Positions 35,705 through 46,215 of a DNA stretch of 64,000 nucleotides are shown here, piece after piece (the stretch's first letter is position 1; each line of letters begins with the position of its first letter). The stretch is taken from assembly GCA_037043015.1 (NCBI GenBank), contig CM073323.1:10785758-10849757 (forward strand), in the 5' to 3' direction. A model generated the notes under the pieces. It was given only the letters and a program-made list of their open reading frames with translations, was not told where the DNA came from and made no database searches. This DNA comes from Bryum argenteum (Eukaryota > Streptophyta > Bryopsida > Bryales > Bryaceae). The position numbers and the translations under genes are program-made.

Positions 35705-36146
35705 AGGTACGTTCCCACTTGGCCTTAGAGGTTGGCCTTAGAGGTGGTGTTAGAAGGTGGTCTTATCTCCTTAAAAGAGTGTGTGTCCACACCTACATTC
35801 TTTAGTAATTACCAATCCTACATGGATGCCCACATGGCACACTCTAAAACTTGGAGGACAAAAAAAATATTAGCTAGTATTTGGGAGGACAAAAGATAGT
35901 TGAGCATTAGTAGGCAAGTGTTAAGGAAGCACCACAATTAGAAATATTCTCAAGTTTTGAAGACTTAAGAGTGGTCTTAGTTAATGGGGCCTTTGAGGAG
36001 CCATTATGTAATTGAGGGTACTTTTCAAAACACTTTTCCAAGCCTCATTGATGAGGCCTTCCCTAAGAATAAGGAATTTCCCCAAAATTGTGGAGGTCTT
36101 AAGTTTTAATGTATGCTCTTATCAAAGGCCAGGTGGGAAGGGGCCT
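35705..36146 (+). mobile_element. PIF/Harbinger-like MITE, tandem copy 2
   Basis: Almost identical to 35248-35689; I noticed one substitution (caagacac to caaaacac). It is separated from copy 1 by 15 bp. The same 13-bp internal duplication shows that the pair arose by duplication of one copy. Confidence 0.85.
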
Positions 36147-37329
36147 TAAGGGTTGAATCAAGGAGGGATTAAAAAAATAATAAAGACTACCTATGTAGAA
36201 CTTAGTTGGTATAGGTTTGGATCCCATATAGACATTTTTTTCTCTTCCGTAAATTTCTCTTTTCAATAGATTGTTTCTATAGCTGATTTCTTTTCTTTTT
36301 CTCAAGACGTTAGTTAGAATTCAAACATAACAAATATTCACTCGAGTTTCAAAGCCATAACCACAATATATGGCATTTCAACTATTCTAATGAGGGGTAT
36401 TTGAAGTCGAAGAGGGATAGTTGACAACGTTCTTTTATAACATTTATTATAATCATTGCTCAAGTCAAGCAACATCTTGGTACTTCCTCTCAAATCTATG
36501 AAATTATAAATAATGTTGCTTATTTTTTTAAGAATGCGACTTTAGCAACTTCCCCCAAATTGTTGCACTGCAGAAGAGAGGTCGACACATAAAAACAAAG
36601 GGTGTCTCGTATACAAAATTGCAATTGTGTCTCGAGCTGACCCGCTTTGGATATACGAAGCACATTCAAGACGTTTTAAAGGAATATTAGACAAAATGTT
36701 AATGTGGCAATGTTTGTGTTAATTGGCAAAACGCCAACAATTGAGCTCAACTCCTCTTATCAATCTTCACGAAACATGGAACTTGGTGGTGGCCATTTTC
36801 TACCCATGTGGAAATAGTGCAACAATCTTGATAGAATCACACCACTCATTCTTACTGGCTATCACAAGCTCGGTGATATTCCCTCTTACCAAGAGTTGCA
36901 TGTGTTGTTAATGTTATGGATAATGAATGTTGCTTAGGCTTTGTTGCCAAGTTTCAGTAAAAGTAGTACGTATGCCTACCTATCTCTTTTATGACAAGGT
37001 GTAGTTCTCCATGTTGACAACCTCTGGATTGCTATAATTTTCATCTATATTTCACACCGCTAGGGTGAGGATTCCTTCATCCTCAATAAAGAGGTCATTT
37101 CGATATGTCATACCCTACAACACGTACAAAAGAAATTACCTTAAGCACAAAAGAACTCACAAAAATCAATTAACTAACGAGGTCTTTAGTATATTGACAA
37201 ACTATAAGTTTTGAAAGAATAAAACAAACATACTGAATTGATGTTTAACTAATTATGGACAAATTCATAGTCCAGAAATAATGTCGGGTGTCCGCCGATA
37301 TTACCTTAAGACTCCATCAGTAATCTTTG
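36147..37329. other. AT-rich intergenic DNA
   Basis: No gene was seen. The section 36420-36580 resembles 40900-41110 (aattataaataatgttgctt block), so it is probably a decayed copy of the same CACTA-like repeat. Confidence 0.45.
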
Positions 37330-37467
37330 AAAGGTCATAACTCAGTCAAATTTTGTCCAAATTAAACATATGAGGTGTTTTTTTGATATTTACAAAAAAA
37401 ATTGATGTCAAAAAACACCTCATATGTTTGATTTGGACAAAATTTTACTGAGTTAAATGACCTTTTG
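37330..37467. repeat. Inverted repeat / long hairpin, ~57-bp arms
   Basis: Arms 37330-37386 and 37410-37467 pair around a short A/T loop. The core is aaacatatgaggtgtttttt and its complement, with a few mismatches. As RNA it would form a 138-nt hairpin of the size of a pre-miRNA or MITE. Confidence 0.8.
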
Positions 37468-38600
37468 AAAATTGCTAAAATGGGGATAAGCTCGCCGCTG
37501 ATAAAACCAAGGTTCTTCATAAATTGCAAAAAGTCCATAAGTTGGAAAGTAGTCCATAATTTAATTTATTTAAATATCAGTTACTATATGTTTGGGTATT
37601 TTGTAATTTATAAGCACTATGTTTCTAAGAAAAATGAAATCAAGGCTTTAAATGTTTGGGCATAATCAAATCAACAATGAAATTTGAAAAATAAAATAAA
37701 ATGAAGCCAAAAGTATATAAAGAGGGAAGTTTGCAGTTGGTGGTGCTTTGAACTTGTTAGAACGTCGTCAAGTGATAGTATACAAAGTGGATGACGAAGC
37801 GGATGACAAGTGGATGTAGAAACAAGGTCGGTGTACAACACAAACTAAAAAGTTACATTCCCTCTTATTAAAACCAATCCAATGGTGATTACAAGGATTA
37901 TGAATTCCACATTGGAAGTTATAAAGTTGGAATAGTGGAATAGATGGGATCCATGTACACTATGTGATTTGTGCCTAGTTTAAAACATTTAAGATTGCTC
38001 ACGAGGAATACAAACTGTTCTATAACCTTCATAAGGAGTACAGGCTGAATCATAACCTTCATTTAACACACGTCAAATATATCGATTATGCTTTGCTGAA
38101 GCACACGTGAGATATATTGATATGGTTTCCTGAAGCTCCAGTTTTTAAGTATTGCAGCTGAAGGGTAGTGTTGGTAGGCCTTTTGGCGAGCTGTTCATCC
38201 ATCTTCCAAGTTTTGATGGAGATAATTAAGGTAGCAAATATCATATAGGATATTTCTTACAACATCATCCTCATGCTAGTAGCCATGACTACTATCAGTG
38301 TTTTGTTCGAGGGATGTGATGTCCTTGTGATGTGAGTGAATGTCATGTGAGTGATTGTGGCGGATTATATGTTGCAAGACAATGTCTTCTTTGGTCAATC
38401 AACAATTGTAGGAAAGTGTATGAAGCGTATATGGATAAAGCCAAAAGAGAAAGTAGAAATTATATTTACAATATTCTTTTTCATTATTGCTCTCTATATA
38501 CTTTGTACAACCGTTGCACTCTTTACTAAATCATTTTGTGACCTTTTTATGAGTCGCTTCTGCACATTCTCGCTCAACTTCGGGCTTCAAGGCATGTGCA
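37468..38600. other. AT-rich intergenic DNA
   Basis: No supported gene, RNA or bounded repeat was recognised. Confidence 0.4.
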
Positions 38601-38603
38601 GTG

Positions 38604-38812
38604 CCCTCTCTCCTCTTTTGCATTGCGCGCTCTCTTTTATTTTGCATTGCGCTCTCTCTCCTCTTTTGCATTGCGCTCTCTCTCCTCTTTTGCATTGTGC
38701 TCTCTCTCCTCTTTTGCATTGCGCTCTCTCTTCTCTTTTGCATTGCCCTCTCTCCTTTTTTGCATTACGTTGTCTCTCCTCTCTTGTATTGCGCTCTCTC
38801 TCTCCTCTTTGC
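38604..38812 (+). repeat. ~23-bp CT-rich minisatellite, about nine units
   Basis: The unit gctctctctcctcttttgca with ttgc repeats from about 38604 to 38812 with small variations. It creates open frames on both strands that are not gene-like. Confidence 0.9.
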
Positions 38813-39099
38813 ATCCGCACCTTCCCACTCATCTTTACACTTGGAGGTCTCTATGTTGCACTATTTTGCTTCTTTAACATTGCTCCAGCTTTGTTGCTTC
38901 TGCCTTGTTGAACTTTTGAGGTGAACTTCTCTTCTTCCAAGAAGTTATGAAAGTTAAGCAAGATTAGAAGCTCTTTTGTTTGCAATGGTAGGGTAAAAAG
39001 AACAATAGCAAGTGTGGGGCCCTAGATTTACTATATGCGGTTCATCTGATTGAACCTACCTATTATTGAATGCTTTGTATTAATTTTACTTTCTTTTTG

Positions 39100-39465
39100 T
39101 TCTAGAGACTGTTACTATTCTAAATTTTTACCTTATATTCTAAAGATATGAGTTCTATCTTTGTTAATGATACGTTGTTAAATGCACACATGTAAAATTT
39201 GGATAAAGACGAATGGAAGAAATGGTTATCTTGAATCTTGAATAAATGACAAATGTTGTACATGATCATAATAAGTCTCCACAAATGAAATATGAAAAAG
39301 AGGTGAATCAACTAATAACAATCATAAGTCAATTTAAGCATTACCAACTTTGAAGTACCCAAGTATTGTAAGTCACCTTAACTTCGATTTTGTAACTACT
39401 ATGTGATTGATGTGTTTAGAGGCACATGATACAAACAAAGTACAAAGTTAATGAATCAAATCCTT
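39100..39465 (+). repeat. Decayed repeated segment, copy A (with 43010-43480 and 43480-43810)
   Basis: It aligns through cttatattctaaagatatga, gaatggaagaaatggtta, aacaatcataagtcaat, tatgtgattgatgtgttta and gatacaaacaaagtacaaag with the segment at 43010-43400. It may descend from an exon-intron unit of a lost gene or element. Confidence 0.6.
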
Positions 39466-39481
39466 GAAAGTTTTTCGGAAT

Positions 39482-39560
39482 GAGACGTATGAGCATTACG
39501 ATACAAACCAAACGCTCCTATTCTGAACCTCTGCCGTGAGCTATACAGCTCATGCGTGTC
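39482..39560. mobile_element. ~80-bp hairpin element, copy B
   Basis: Inverted ends agacgtatgagc and gctcatgcgtct. Its inside matches copy A at 34990-35069. Confidence 0.55.
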
Positions 39561-39700
39561 TAGAAAAAGGAAAAAGAAAGAAAGAAATTCTAAGAAGTAA
39601 AATCAAATGGTAAAACAGTAGGAGAAACGAGTTAAGATGATCATTGTTGAATTCTTGCATTGCGCTAACTAACTATATTCCTCCTCTCAGAGTTGTCAGA

Positions 39701-39844
39701 GTTGTCTTATCAGACAAATTTCCTATTGATTTCTCAGACACAATTTAGATGAGATGTACATCTAAGATGACATCAATGTATCAAATGCACACCTCATCTA
39801 AATTGTGTCTGACAAATCAATAGGACTTTTGTCTACAAGACAAC
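39701..39844. repeat. 144-bp inverted repeat (MITE-like or foldback)
   Basis: Arms 39701-39757 and 39789-39844 pair with few mismatches (cacaatttagatgagatgt and its complement). No target duplication was identified. It lies about 190 bp upstream of the 5S-headed SINE. Confidence 0.75.
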
Positions 39845-40041
39845 ATTGCCGCCACAGATGTAAACCCGGTTGCGATGATGCACGAGTTTATACTATCCTC
39901 TTGAATTTTGCACGAGCGTCTAATTGCAGACAGGAAAAGACAAGTAACTTCACCTTCCATGCTATGGAATTGCCTTGCAGTCTATGTCACAGATCAATTT
40001 CGGGATGACAAGGTTCGATTGTGCCCACAAGCACGACGCAA

Positions 40042-40230
40042 AATAGATAGAAACTCCAGTCCCTTTTTAAGGGGCCGGCGTGAATGAAGTGTCCGTTTGT
40101 AATTTCAAAATGGATGCAGCACTAGGACTTCCCGGGAGGTCACCCATCCCAAGACTATTCCGGCCCAAAGGCGCTTAATTTCAGAGTTTTGATGGGATCT
40201 GGTGTAGTAGCCTTGGTATGACCGCATCAC
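40042..40230 (-). mobile_element. 5S rRNA-headed SINE with 11-bp target duplication
   Basis: Read on the minus strand, a 5S rRNA-like head of about 117 nt (40228-40112) is followed, after about 10 nt, by the 3' tail found on the tRNA-type SINE (attac-aaacggacacttc, hairpin, gagtttctatctat). The tails match at about 59 of 62 positions. Perfect gcacgacgcaa copies flank the whole unit (40031-40041 and 40231-40241). The fusion therefore inserted as one piece by target-primed reverse transcription. This is the SINE3-type arrangement known from fish; in a plant it would be unusual. Confidence 0.9.
40112..40228 (-). other. 5S rRNA-like sequence (SINE head; not judged a functional rRNA gene)
   Basis: The minus strand reads gatgcggtcatacca, then agatcccatcaaaactctg, aaattaagcgcctttgggc and gatgggtgacctcccgggaa, finishing gtgctgcatcc. 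This is collinear with plant 5S rRNA over its length. The box C of the internal promoter (gatgggtgacct) is intact; box A (aaattaagcgc) and the intermediate element (gaatag) each carry changes. There is no T-run terminator at the end; it continues into the SINE tail. Confidence 0.9.
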
Positions 40231-40372
40231 GCACGACGCAATAACCACTTAAAAATTTCGCACCAAACGAAACGAAGGATGAATCAAGTGATAATTCTCA
40301 GACTAAATACTCCTCGCCGTAAACGACTTTTGTTTTGTTGCACAGTCAATTGCCTGAACTTGATAGATGCTC

Positions 40373-40641
40373 TTAACCCCTAAAGATCCACGATGTTTTG
40401 GGAGCTTGAAATCCCAACACTGACCACTATGTACTAATGCGGGTACGTCCAATATTTTTGAAATTTTTTGATAACTTCAACAGTAGGATCTTGAAGTAGA
40501 CTACCATAGGTAGTAGTGTGAAAATTTTCAACCGTTGGATCATCAGTGGATGTGAGATCATAACATTTGAAGTTGGCTGTAAATTGTTTTTGGCCTTGAC
40601 CGTAAAAGCCGAATCGGTGGCCGTGGTCGTTTAGGGGTTAA
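40373..40641 (+). mobile_element. Second TTAA-flanked MITE family, 269 bp
   Basis: TTAA at both ends and inverted termini CCCCTAAAGATCCACG / CCCCTAAACGACCACG. Different interior from the 3335-3705 family but related ends. No ORF was found. Confidence 0.75.
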
Positions 40642-40918
40642 CCCGTTAATAGCTGTGCAGGAATGGATTCTTGTGCAGAAGGAAATTAATTCCGTGTAGG
40701 AATGGTTAGTCGAGAGCAAGGATAAGGAAGTATTCTGAACAAGTTCAAGGAAATACAATTAGAAAAGAACAGCGGCGATCAGTAACTAAAAGAGAGAAAC
40801 ACTTCTCCTTGCTTTTGGATGTAGGAGACAATTTACATCGATGTAAGTGTTGTTTGAGAATCAGATTTTGAAGAGTAGGTGATGTTGCTTGAAGGAAGGA
40901 GGACCGAGGATTTGCAAT

Positions 40919-41158
40919 GTTAGAAACATTGTTTTTGTATAAACATTGCTCAAGTTTAGTAACGTTTTGGAACTTTCTTAAGCATTGTTCTCATGGAAGT
41001 AAGCAATGTTTTCAACCTCAAATCTATTAAATTATAAATAATGTTGCTTATTTTCTTGAGAACGTTGCTGAAGCAAGTTCCAATTTATTAGTATACTTAA
41101 ACAATGTTCGAGAAAAAATGTTGCAAACGCCCCCCTGGCAACCAAATTGTAGTAGTGA
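40919..41158. mobile_element. CACTA-like repeat, right end recognisable
   Basis: The right terminus, read in complement, begins CACTACTACAATTTGGTTGC, similar to the left end of 41265-41543. The interior has inverted attgctcaag / cttgag-type blocks. The left end was not identified. Confidence 0.5.
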
Positions 41159-41264
41159 AACTTCGTAATGAGAGTCTAAAGTGCTCGAGTCTTTCCTATT
41201 CTCCAAAGGAGCTCCAACCTCAGCAACATCCCTGCTTCCCAGTTTGAGATGCTTGGATGATTGA

Positions 41265-41543
41265 CACTAGTACAATTTGGGAAACTACTACAATTTGGGC
41301 AGGGATTTATTCTCATTCTCATACGTTGCTTTAGTAAAGCAACTTTTTGGAACTCGTTGGAGCAACGTTTTCAAACAAATGAGCAAAGGTACCTAATCAC
41401 CGAGCATATTACTTATAATTTCATAAATTTGAGGTTGAGAACGCTACTTCACAAAGTACCTTTTGAAAACCTTGCTAAACTTGAGCAATGTTTGCACAAA
41501 AAGAAACTTTGTAACGTTACAAACCCCCTCTTTTCTAGTAGTG
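41265..41543 (+). mobile_element. Small CACTA-like non-autonomous element
   Basis: The left end starts CACTAGTACAATTTGGG and the right end, in complement, starts CACTACTAG. It is 279 bp with internal gagcaa-type inverted blocks. The flanking triplets (tga/aga) are not identical, so the target duplication is decayed or the boundaries are off. Confidence 0.5.
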
Positions 41544-42417
41544 AGAGTACCATGTTCAAGCTAGTCGTTAGTCCTTCTCACCAACTCAATTTATTTTTCT
41601 AATTCGGCCTTGGTCTTTTGGATGCAGTAAAGTGCCACTTACACTTAACTCAAACTTGATGGCTTAAACTCATTTATTATCTATACACCAAATTTCTTGT
41701 GTAACCAAGTTGGCCAAAAGTCATGAACACCTTACATCCTTGAAAACTCCCTAAGTCCTTCTAACTGCCAAGTATTCAACTAAGATAATCATACCCAAGA
41801 TATTAAAAAATCACATACAATCATATCAATCAAGTTCTAGTCACAAAGATTCAAACTAAACCTTACTTTAATTGTTAACGGCCTTCTTTGTATCGCACCA
41901 GTCCTTAAGTGACAAATTACACATTGAGTGATTTGAGTCCTTAACAGACCAATCACACGAGAGGAGAGGATTTTACACAAACTTCTTATGCCGTATGAAC
42001 GCCTCCATATGAACGGCTCTATATGAACGGCTCTACGTTATTTGTATTCCAACAATATTTCAAAGATCAATCACACGAGAAAGGATTTTTGCCCAAACTC
42101 CATGAATGCCTTGACTCCCCATATAAAGCATCCCGGCCTAAGAATTCACTGCATGTTTCATTCCTGTCCTGTTCTCTACAAGTATAGATCGGTCGCCGGA
42201 AGGCTGGGAGCTTTGCATGATCACCTCTGCCTTTTGCTATCTTCTGGAAATGGCTAAATCCGAATCCAGCAACTTCGCCACCGCTTCACCAAAAAAAATA
42301 GTTTTCAATATCAGGTTCGATGTGAAAAAGTGGATCAGAAAACATTCAAGAAACACAATCAATGGAAAAGAAAGCAAAAAGACAACACAAATTGGGGATA
42401 TCACATAAGCACAAAAG
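41544..42417. other. AT-rich intergenic DNA
   Basis: No gene was recognised. A short tandem (tatgaacggctcta) lies near 41995-42040. Confidence 0.4.
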
Positions 42418-42471
42418 AGGATGACGGTGCTTTTTCTAAGTTTACGAGAGAAAAAACACCGTCATGATCCT
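42418..42471. repeat. Short perfect-type hairpin
   Basis: Arms aggatgacggtgctttttct and agaaaaaacaccgtcatgatcct pair around an ~11-base loop. It could be a terminator-like or MITE-derived hairpin; the context gives no function. Confidence 0.65.
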
Positions 42472-43009
42472 TTCTCTTCATGTCCTTGTGCGCAATAATC
42501 GTGTGGTTGACAAAATTCCTTCGTATTGCACCAATTTCTCGCAACGAATCCCATTGAATTGAACATGGGACAGTTAAAACGATCCTCCGTCGGAAAGTGC
42601 CACCATGTCTGACTTTAAAACCTTTGACGCCTCGATCACGAAAATAGTTGCAGAGCTTCGTTCCGAGAGATTATTGACTTAATAAGGCTCTGTTGTAACG
42701 TCTACCGGAATAAGCCGGCTTCTAAGATTCAAGTCAATAAATCACGAGGATACATCGAAAATGAAGATTGGAGCACCCAATTCATGCAACGACATCCAAG
42801 AAACATCACCCAATATGAATCGGTATTGAAAAGATGTACTCTGTAGGTACATTTAGCTCGACTCGAGCTAAGCCCCCATTCCTCAAAATCAGTGAATGTT
42901 ACCATTATAACAAATTACGTGTTCTAGGTTTACAATATGCAGCTCTTTTTATCGAAGCTACCTTATATATCGTAAATTTTTGTATTTAGTTTTATTTCTT
43001 TTCTGTCTT
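42472..43009. other. Intergenic DNA
   Basis: No gene was seen. A small imperfect palindrome (ttattgactt...aagtcaataa) lies at about 42672-42740. Confidence 0.35.
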
Positions 43010-43810
43010 AGTGACGAGAACTAGTTTAAACTTCAATCTTATATTCAACAGATATGAGATATACCTTCATTAGTGATAGATTGTTAGCTGCACTGATGTG
43101 AGATTTGGATGATGGCAATTGGAAGAAATGATTATTTTGACTATAGAAGAAATCAGTAATGTTATATATTAATACATCAAGATTCTAGAGATGGAGTTTG
43201 AAAAGGAGGTGAGTGTACTTATAATAATCATAAGTTAATGTAAGCAGTATCAACTTTTAAGTAACCAAACATTATATGTTATCTTAACTTCATTTTGTAG
43301 CTACTATGTAATTGATGTGTTTGGAGGTGCATGATACAAAGTACAAAGCTGACGAAGCAAATCTTTACAAGGAGTATCATAATTTGTTTGAGGAGAGACA
43401 TGAGTATTACATTAGTGAAAGGAGACTAGTGATTGCGGAATACAAGGAGGTAAAGAACTTACGCTTATAAGCTCAATGGTAGAGCAAAAATGACTATTTT
43501 AATTTTGATGGGAATGACAAATGCGGTATATAATTACCTCATTTTCTTTCGGAAGAAGTATGAAGAAAAGGTGGGAGCTTGTAAAACCTACAAATCAATG
43601 TTGGCATCACCAACTTTTAAGTGCTTATATATTGTAGGTTATACTAAGTTTATGTTTCTTACGTGAAAGTGATTCTAGTAGCGCGTAATACAAGCGGAGC
43701 ATGAAACTGCTCTAGCAAATCTTTATTAGAATATTATATATTGCTTGATGAGAGGCATGAGTATTAGTAAAAAGAAATTAATAATTGCTAATAACAAAGA
43801 GTTAGTGGAG
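43010..43810 (+). pseudogene. Decayed tandem exon-like repeats, unknown gene
   Basis: Two successive segments (about 43010-43480 and 43480-43810) each contain a degraded coding-looking stretch. The first can be read YKADEANLYKEYHNLFEERH (about 43340-43400). The second has the same pattern (AEHETALANLY, DERHEY) with stops and shifts. A third relative lies at 39100-39465. Glu/Lys-rich coiled-coil-like composition; the family was not recognised. It may be a lost gene with duplicated exons or an old transposon gene. Confidence 0.45.
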
Positions 43811-45674
43811 ACGGGAAATCTCAATAGAAGAAAACAAACCCCTCTCCTTCTTGGTAACCAATCATTAATAGAACATCTATTTTTTGCACCATTTTTTTTC
43901 ATCATAATCTAACTTTGTGATTTTTAACATTTGGAGACTCAAGAGGCCACTCAGTTATTACTCTATGTCTTGTAAACATTGTATGGAAGATTTAAGCAAG
44001 TTGATATTCATATAATGAAGGGCTACAGATTGGAAAAGATATGATTACACTTTTAACCAAAAAGAACTTTTGCCATAAATATATAAGCAACATAATTGAG
44101 ATCATTAGCTCTGTACTTTGACACGACATTGAGACATGTAGAAGATGAATGTGCAAGTAGTTGGGAGTACAAATAGTGAGTGAGTCGAGTGCGTAGGGTG
44201 TTATTCCTATTGGATTGGGCTTGTGATATGCTGAGAACGAAGTTTGTAGTGAACAAGTTTACTTTATCATATAATCCTCTAGTTGCTTGTATGTGAGGTG
44301 AAAGTATTTCTATTGATTTCAATTATGCGTGCTCTCAATTTGAAAGTTATTCTTTGTAAGTGTTGTGGATAAATCAAATGACACGTACAATTAGAGTAGT
44401 TGACACAATTGGTGAGCAATAGTTGGAAAAAGTGAGACTTGTGATACCTAATTTGGTAAATACAAGTAACCCTTGTACAACACAAGATGATTGTTACAAG
44501 CTATGAAAAATAGCTTAAAATTGCATATGCTACAAAGTGATTGTCACAACCCACAAAAAATAACTTAGAATTACGAATGCTATAAAGAATGGAGTATAAT
44601 TGCCAACATGTGTTGAGGCTCCTATGTTTTCCAAGATATATGCATAAATTATTTAAAAATTATGTTTCCACTTATATCCACCTTTTGTTCAACTCCTTAG
44701 AATCTCTCTTGTTCCTTAAAGCTGAAAATTCCAAAATCGCAATTTATTATAACCTCAAATTCCTTTATTTGGTGTTATTATATGTGTCATGTTGCCAAAA
44801 CCCTAGTGTGCCATTTTGGTCCACAATCTAAAACGTGTCGTTCTACAGGCATATTCTTGAATTGCAATACAAAAATATTTATGCTTGTAAAATGGCATGT
44901 TCTTTAACATCACACATCCTTCATAATATTAACTAATTTCTACAATATCATCAAAAATTCCATAATATCACACATTTTGATGCTTTTTGACCTTTGAAAA
45001 CCGGTCAAGGGGCAATATTTTTTAGTGCATCTCAAAAACATTGTTATTTATGAACGGCCCCTACAAACGGCACTTATTCCTAACTTATTGTTGTAAAATA
45101 ATAATGGTTTTGAACTACAGTACAAAAACATTGTCCTTCAAGGTCAAAATTTGAGATAAAACCTATGTTATTTGTTTCCGTTTTTGCACCTCAAACGCTC
45201 CAATTTAGCAAAGGTGTTGTATGTACAAAGTTCTGTACACTTGAGTGCAAAAGAGTGACTTTTAATCAATATTGCCCTGACTAGCCTCTAAATGTCCTTG
45301 GGGGTACCTTCACCCAAAAACTCATTTTTAAATAAAAATCCAAAGATAAAAATAAAAATAAGCTACTTAAATGTCAACCGTACAAACTTGTAATAGACTT
45401 GTTATAGATTGTAATAAACTTGTAGTAAACTTATAATAGACTTGTTGTGGATCAAAACTTGACTCATGGGACCTTATAGATTGCAAGGTCGTAACTGACG
45501 TTTTAGTACACAAAACATGCTCCAAAATACCATCATTTTCACTTTGAGGTGAAAATACTACCAACATGAAATTTGCAATAAAAAAATCACCAACTAGAAA
45601 GTTCCTCATCTTCATCTCAAGGACTCAATTGTACAAAAAAAAACTCATTAAAAACAGATGTAGGCTCAAATATA
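43811..45674. other. AT-rich intergenic DNA
   Basis: No supported gene or RNA was found. Segment 45480-45600 resembles, inverted, sequence near 3740-3830. Confidence 0.4.
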
Positions 45675-46018
45675 GGCACCTCAAGCCTTGGCTTGGTGGT
45701 TGGAGCTCATGGCCCCCAATGAGGAGGTCGTGAGTTCTACTCCTTATGCCGGCGTGATGCTCACCACCTTAGTCCACCCAACTATGGTGAGGGGTTCTTG
45801 GACCTCGTTGTATGGGTACCTCAAAGCCCTTTGAGGGATATCATGTCGGGTATCTCTAATGCACTAGTGGCTAGGTAGGAATTAGCATAAAGTTCACCCC
45901 AAGAGGGGTTAGTAGTCCTGCCATTTGTGTTATGACCTCCAAGCATACATCCAAGGGTAGGTTGAATAAACACTCTATTCATGCCGGCCTCTAAATAGGT
46001 TGGAGTTTCTCGTCTTCT
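45675..46018 (+). mobile_element. tRNA-headed SINE, older full-length copy
   Basis: It starts ggcacctcaagccttggctt with an A-box-like tggcttggtgg and a decayed B-box (gagttctactc). It ends ctaaataggttggagtttct followed by a TTC-rich tail. Flanks aggctcaaatata / aagctccaaaatcta may be a mutated target duplication. It belongs to a subfamily with the AGGTTGG tail variant. Confidence 0.85.
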
Positions 46019-46039
46019 TAAGCTCCAAAATCTACAAAG

Positions 46040-46215
46040 GAAAAATAGTCCAAAACAAGACCATTTGCACTCAAATCCATGCCCTATCTTCAATACATCT
46101 TAGATAAGGTTAAGGCTTCTTTCACTAAAACTAGACTTTGATTGAAATCCATCTCAAAAATTAAAGTCAAAATCCAATGGTGGATGAAGGAGATTTACCT
46201 ATGTGCACAAACTAG
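46040..46215 (-). repeat. Dispersed repeat, copy 3 (inverted)
   Basis: The complement contains the blocks tctccttcatccaccattgg and tctagttttagtgaaagaa, matching 3040-3320 and 12001-12310. A further fragment lies near 46545-46600. Confidence 0.55.

Noticed and set aside
37260..37300. Geminivirus-like nonanucleotide origin near gatattacc
   Set aside because: The TAATATTAC nonanucleotide is incomplete, there is no matching stem, and no Rep-like frame lies nearby.
38531..38924. Lys/Arg/Glu-rich and Leu/Ser-rich frames at the CT minisatellite
   Set aside because: All six frames are open because of the repeat. No start context or homology was seen.
40112..40228. Genuine 5S rRNA gene
   Set aside because: Promoter elements other than box C are altered, there is no T-run terminator, and the target duplication encloses the 5S part together with the SINE tail. 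It is therefore a retroelement head.
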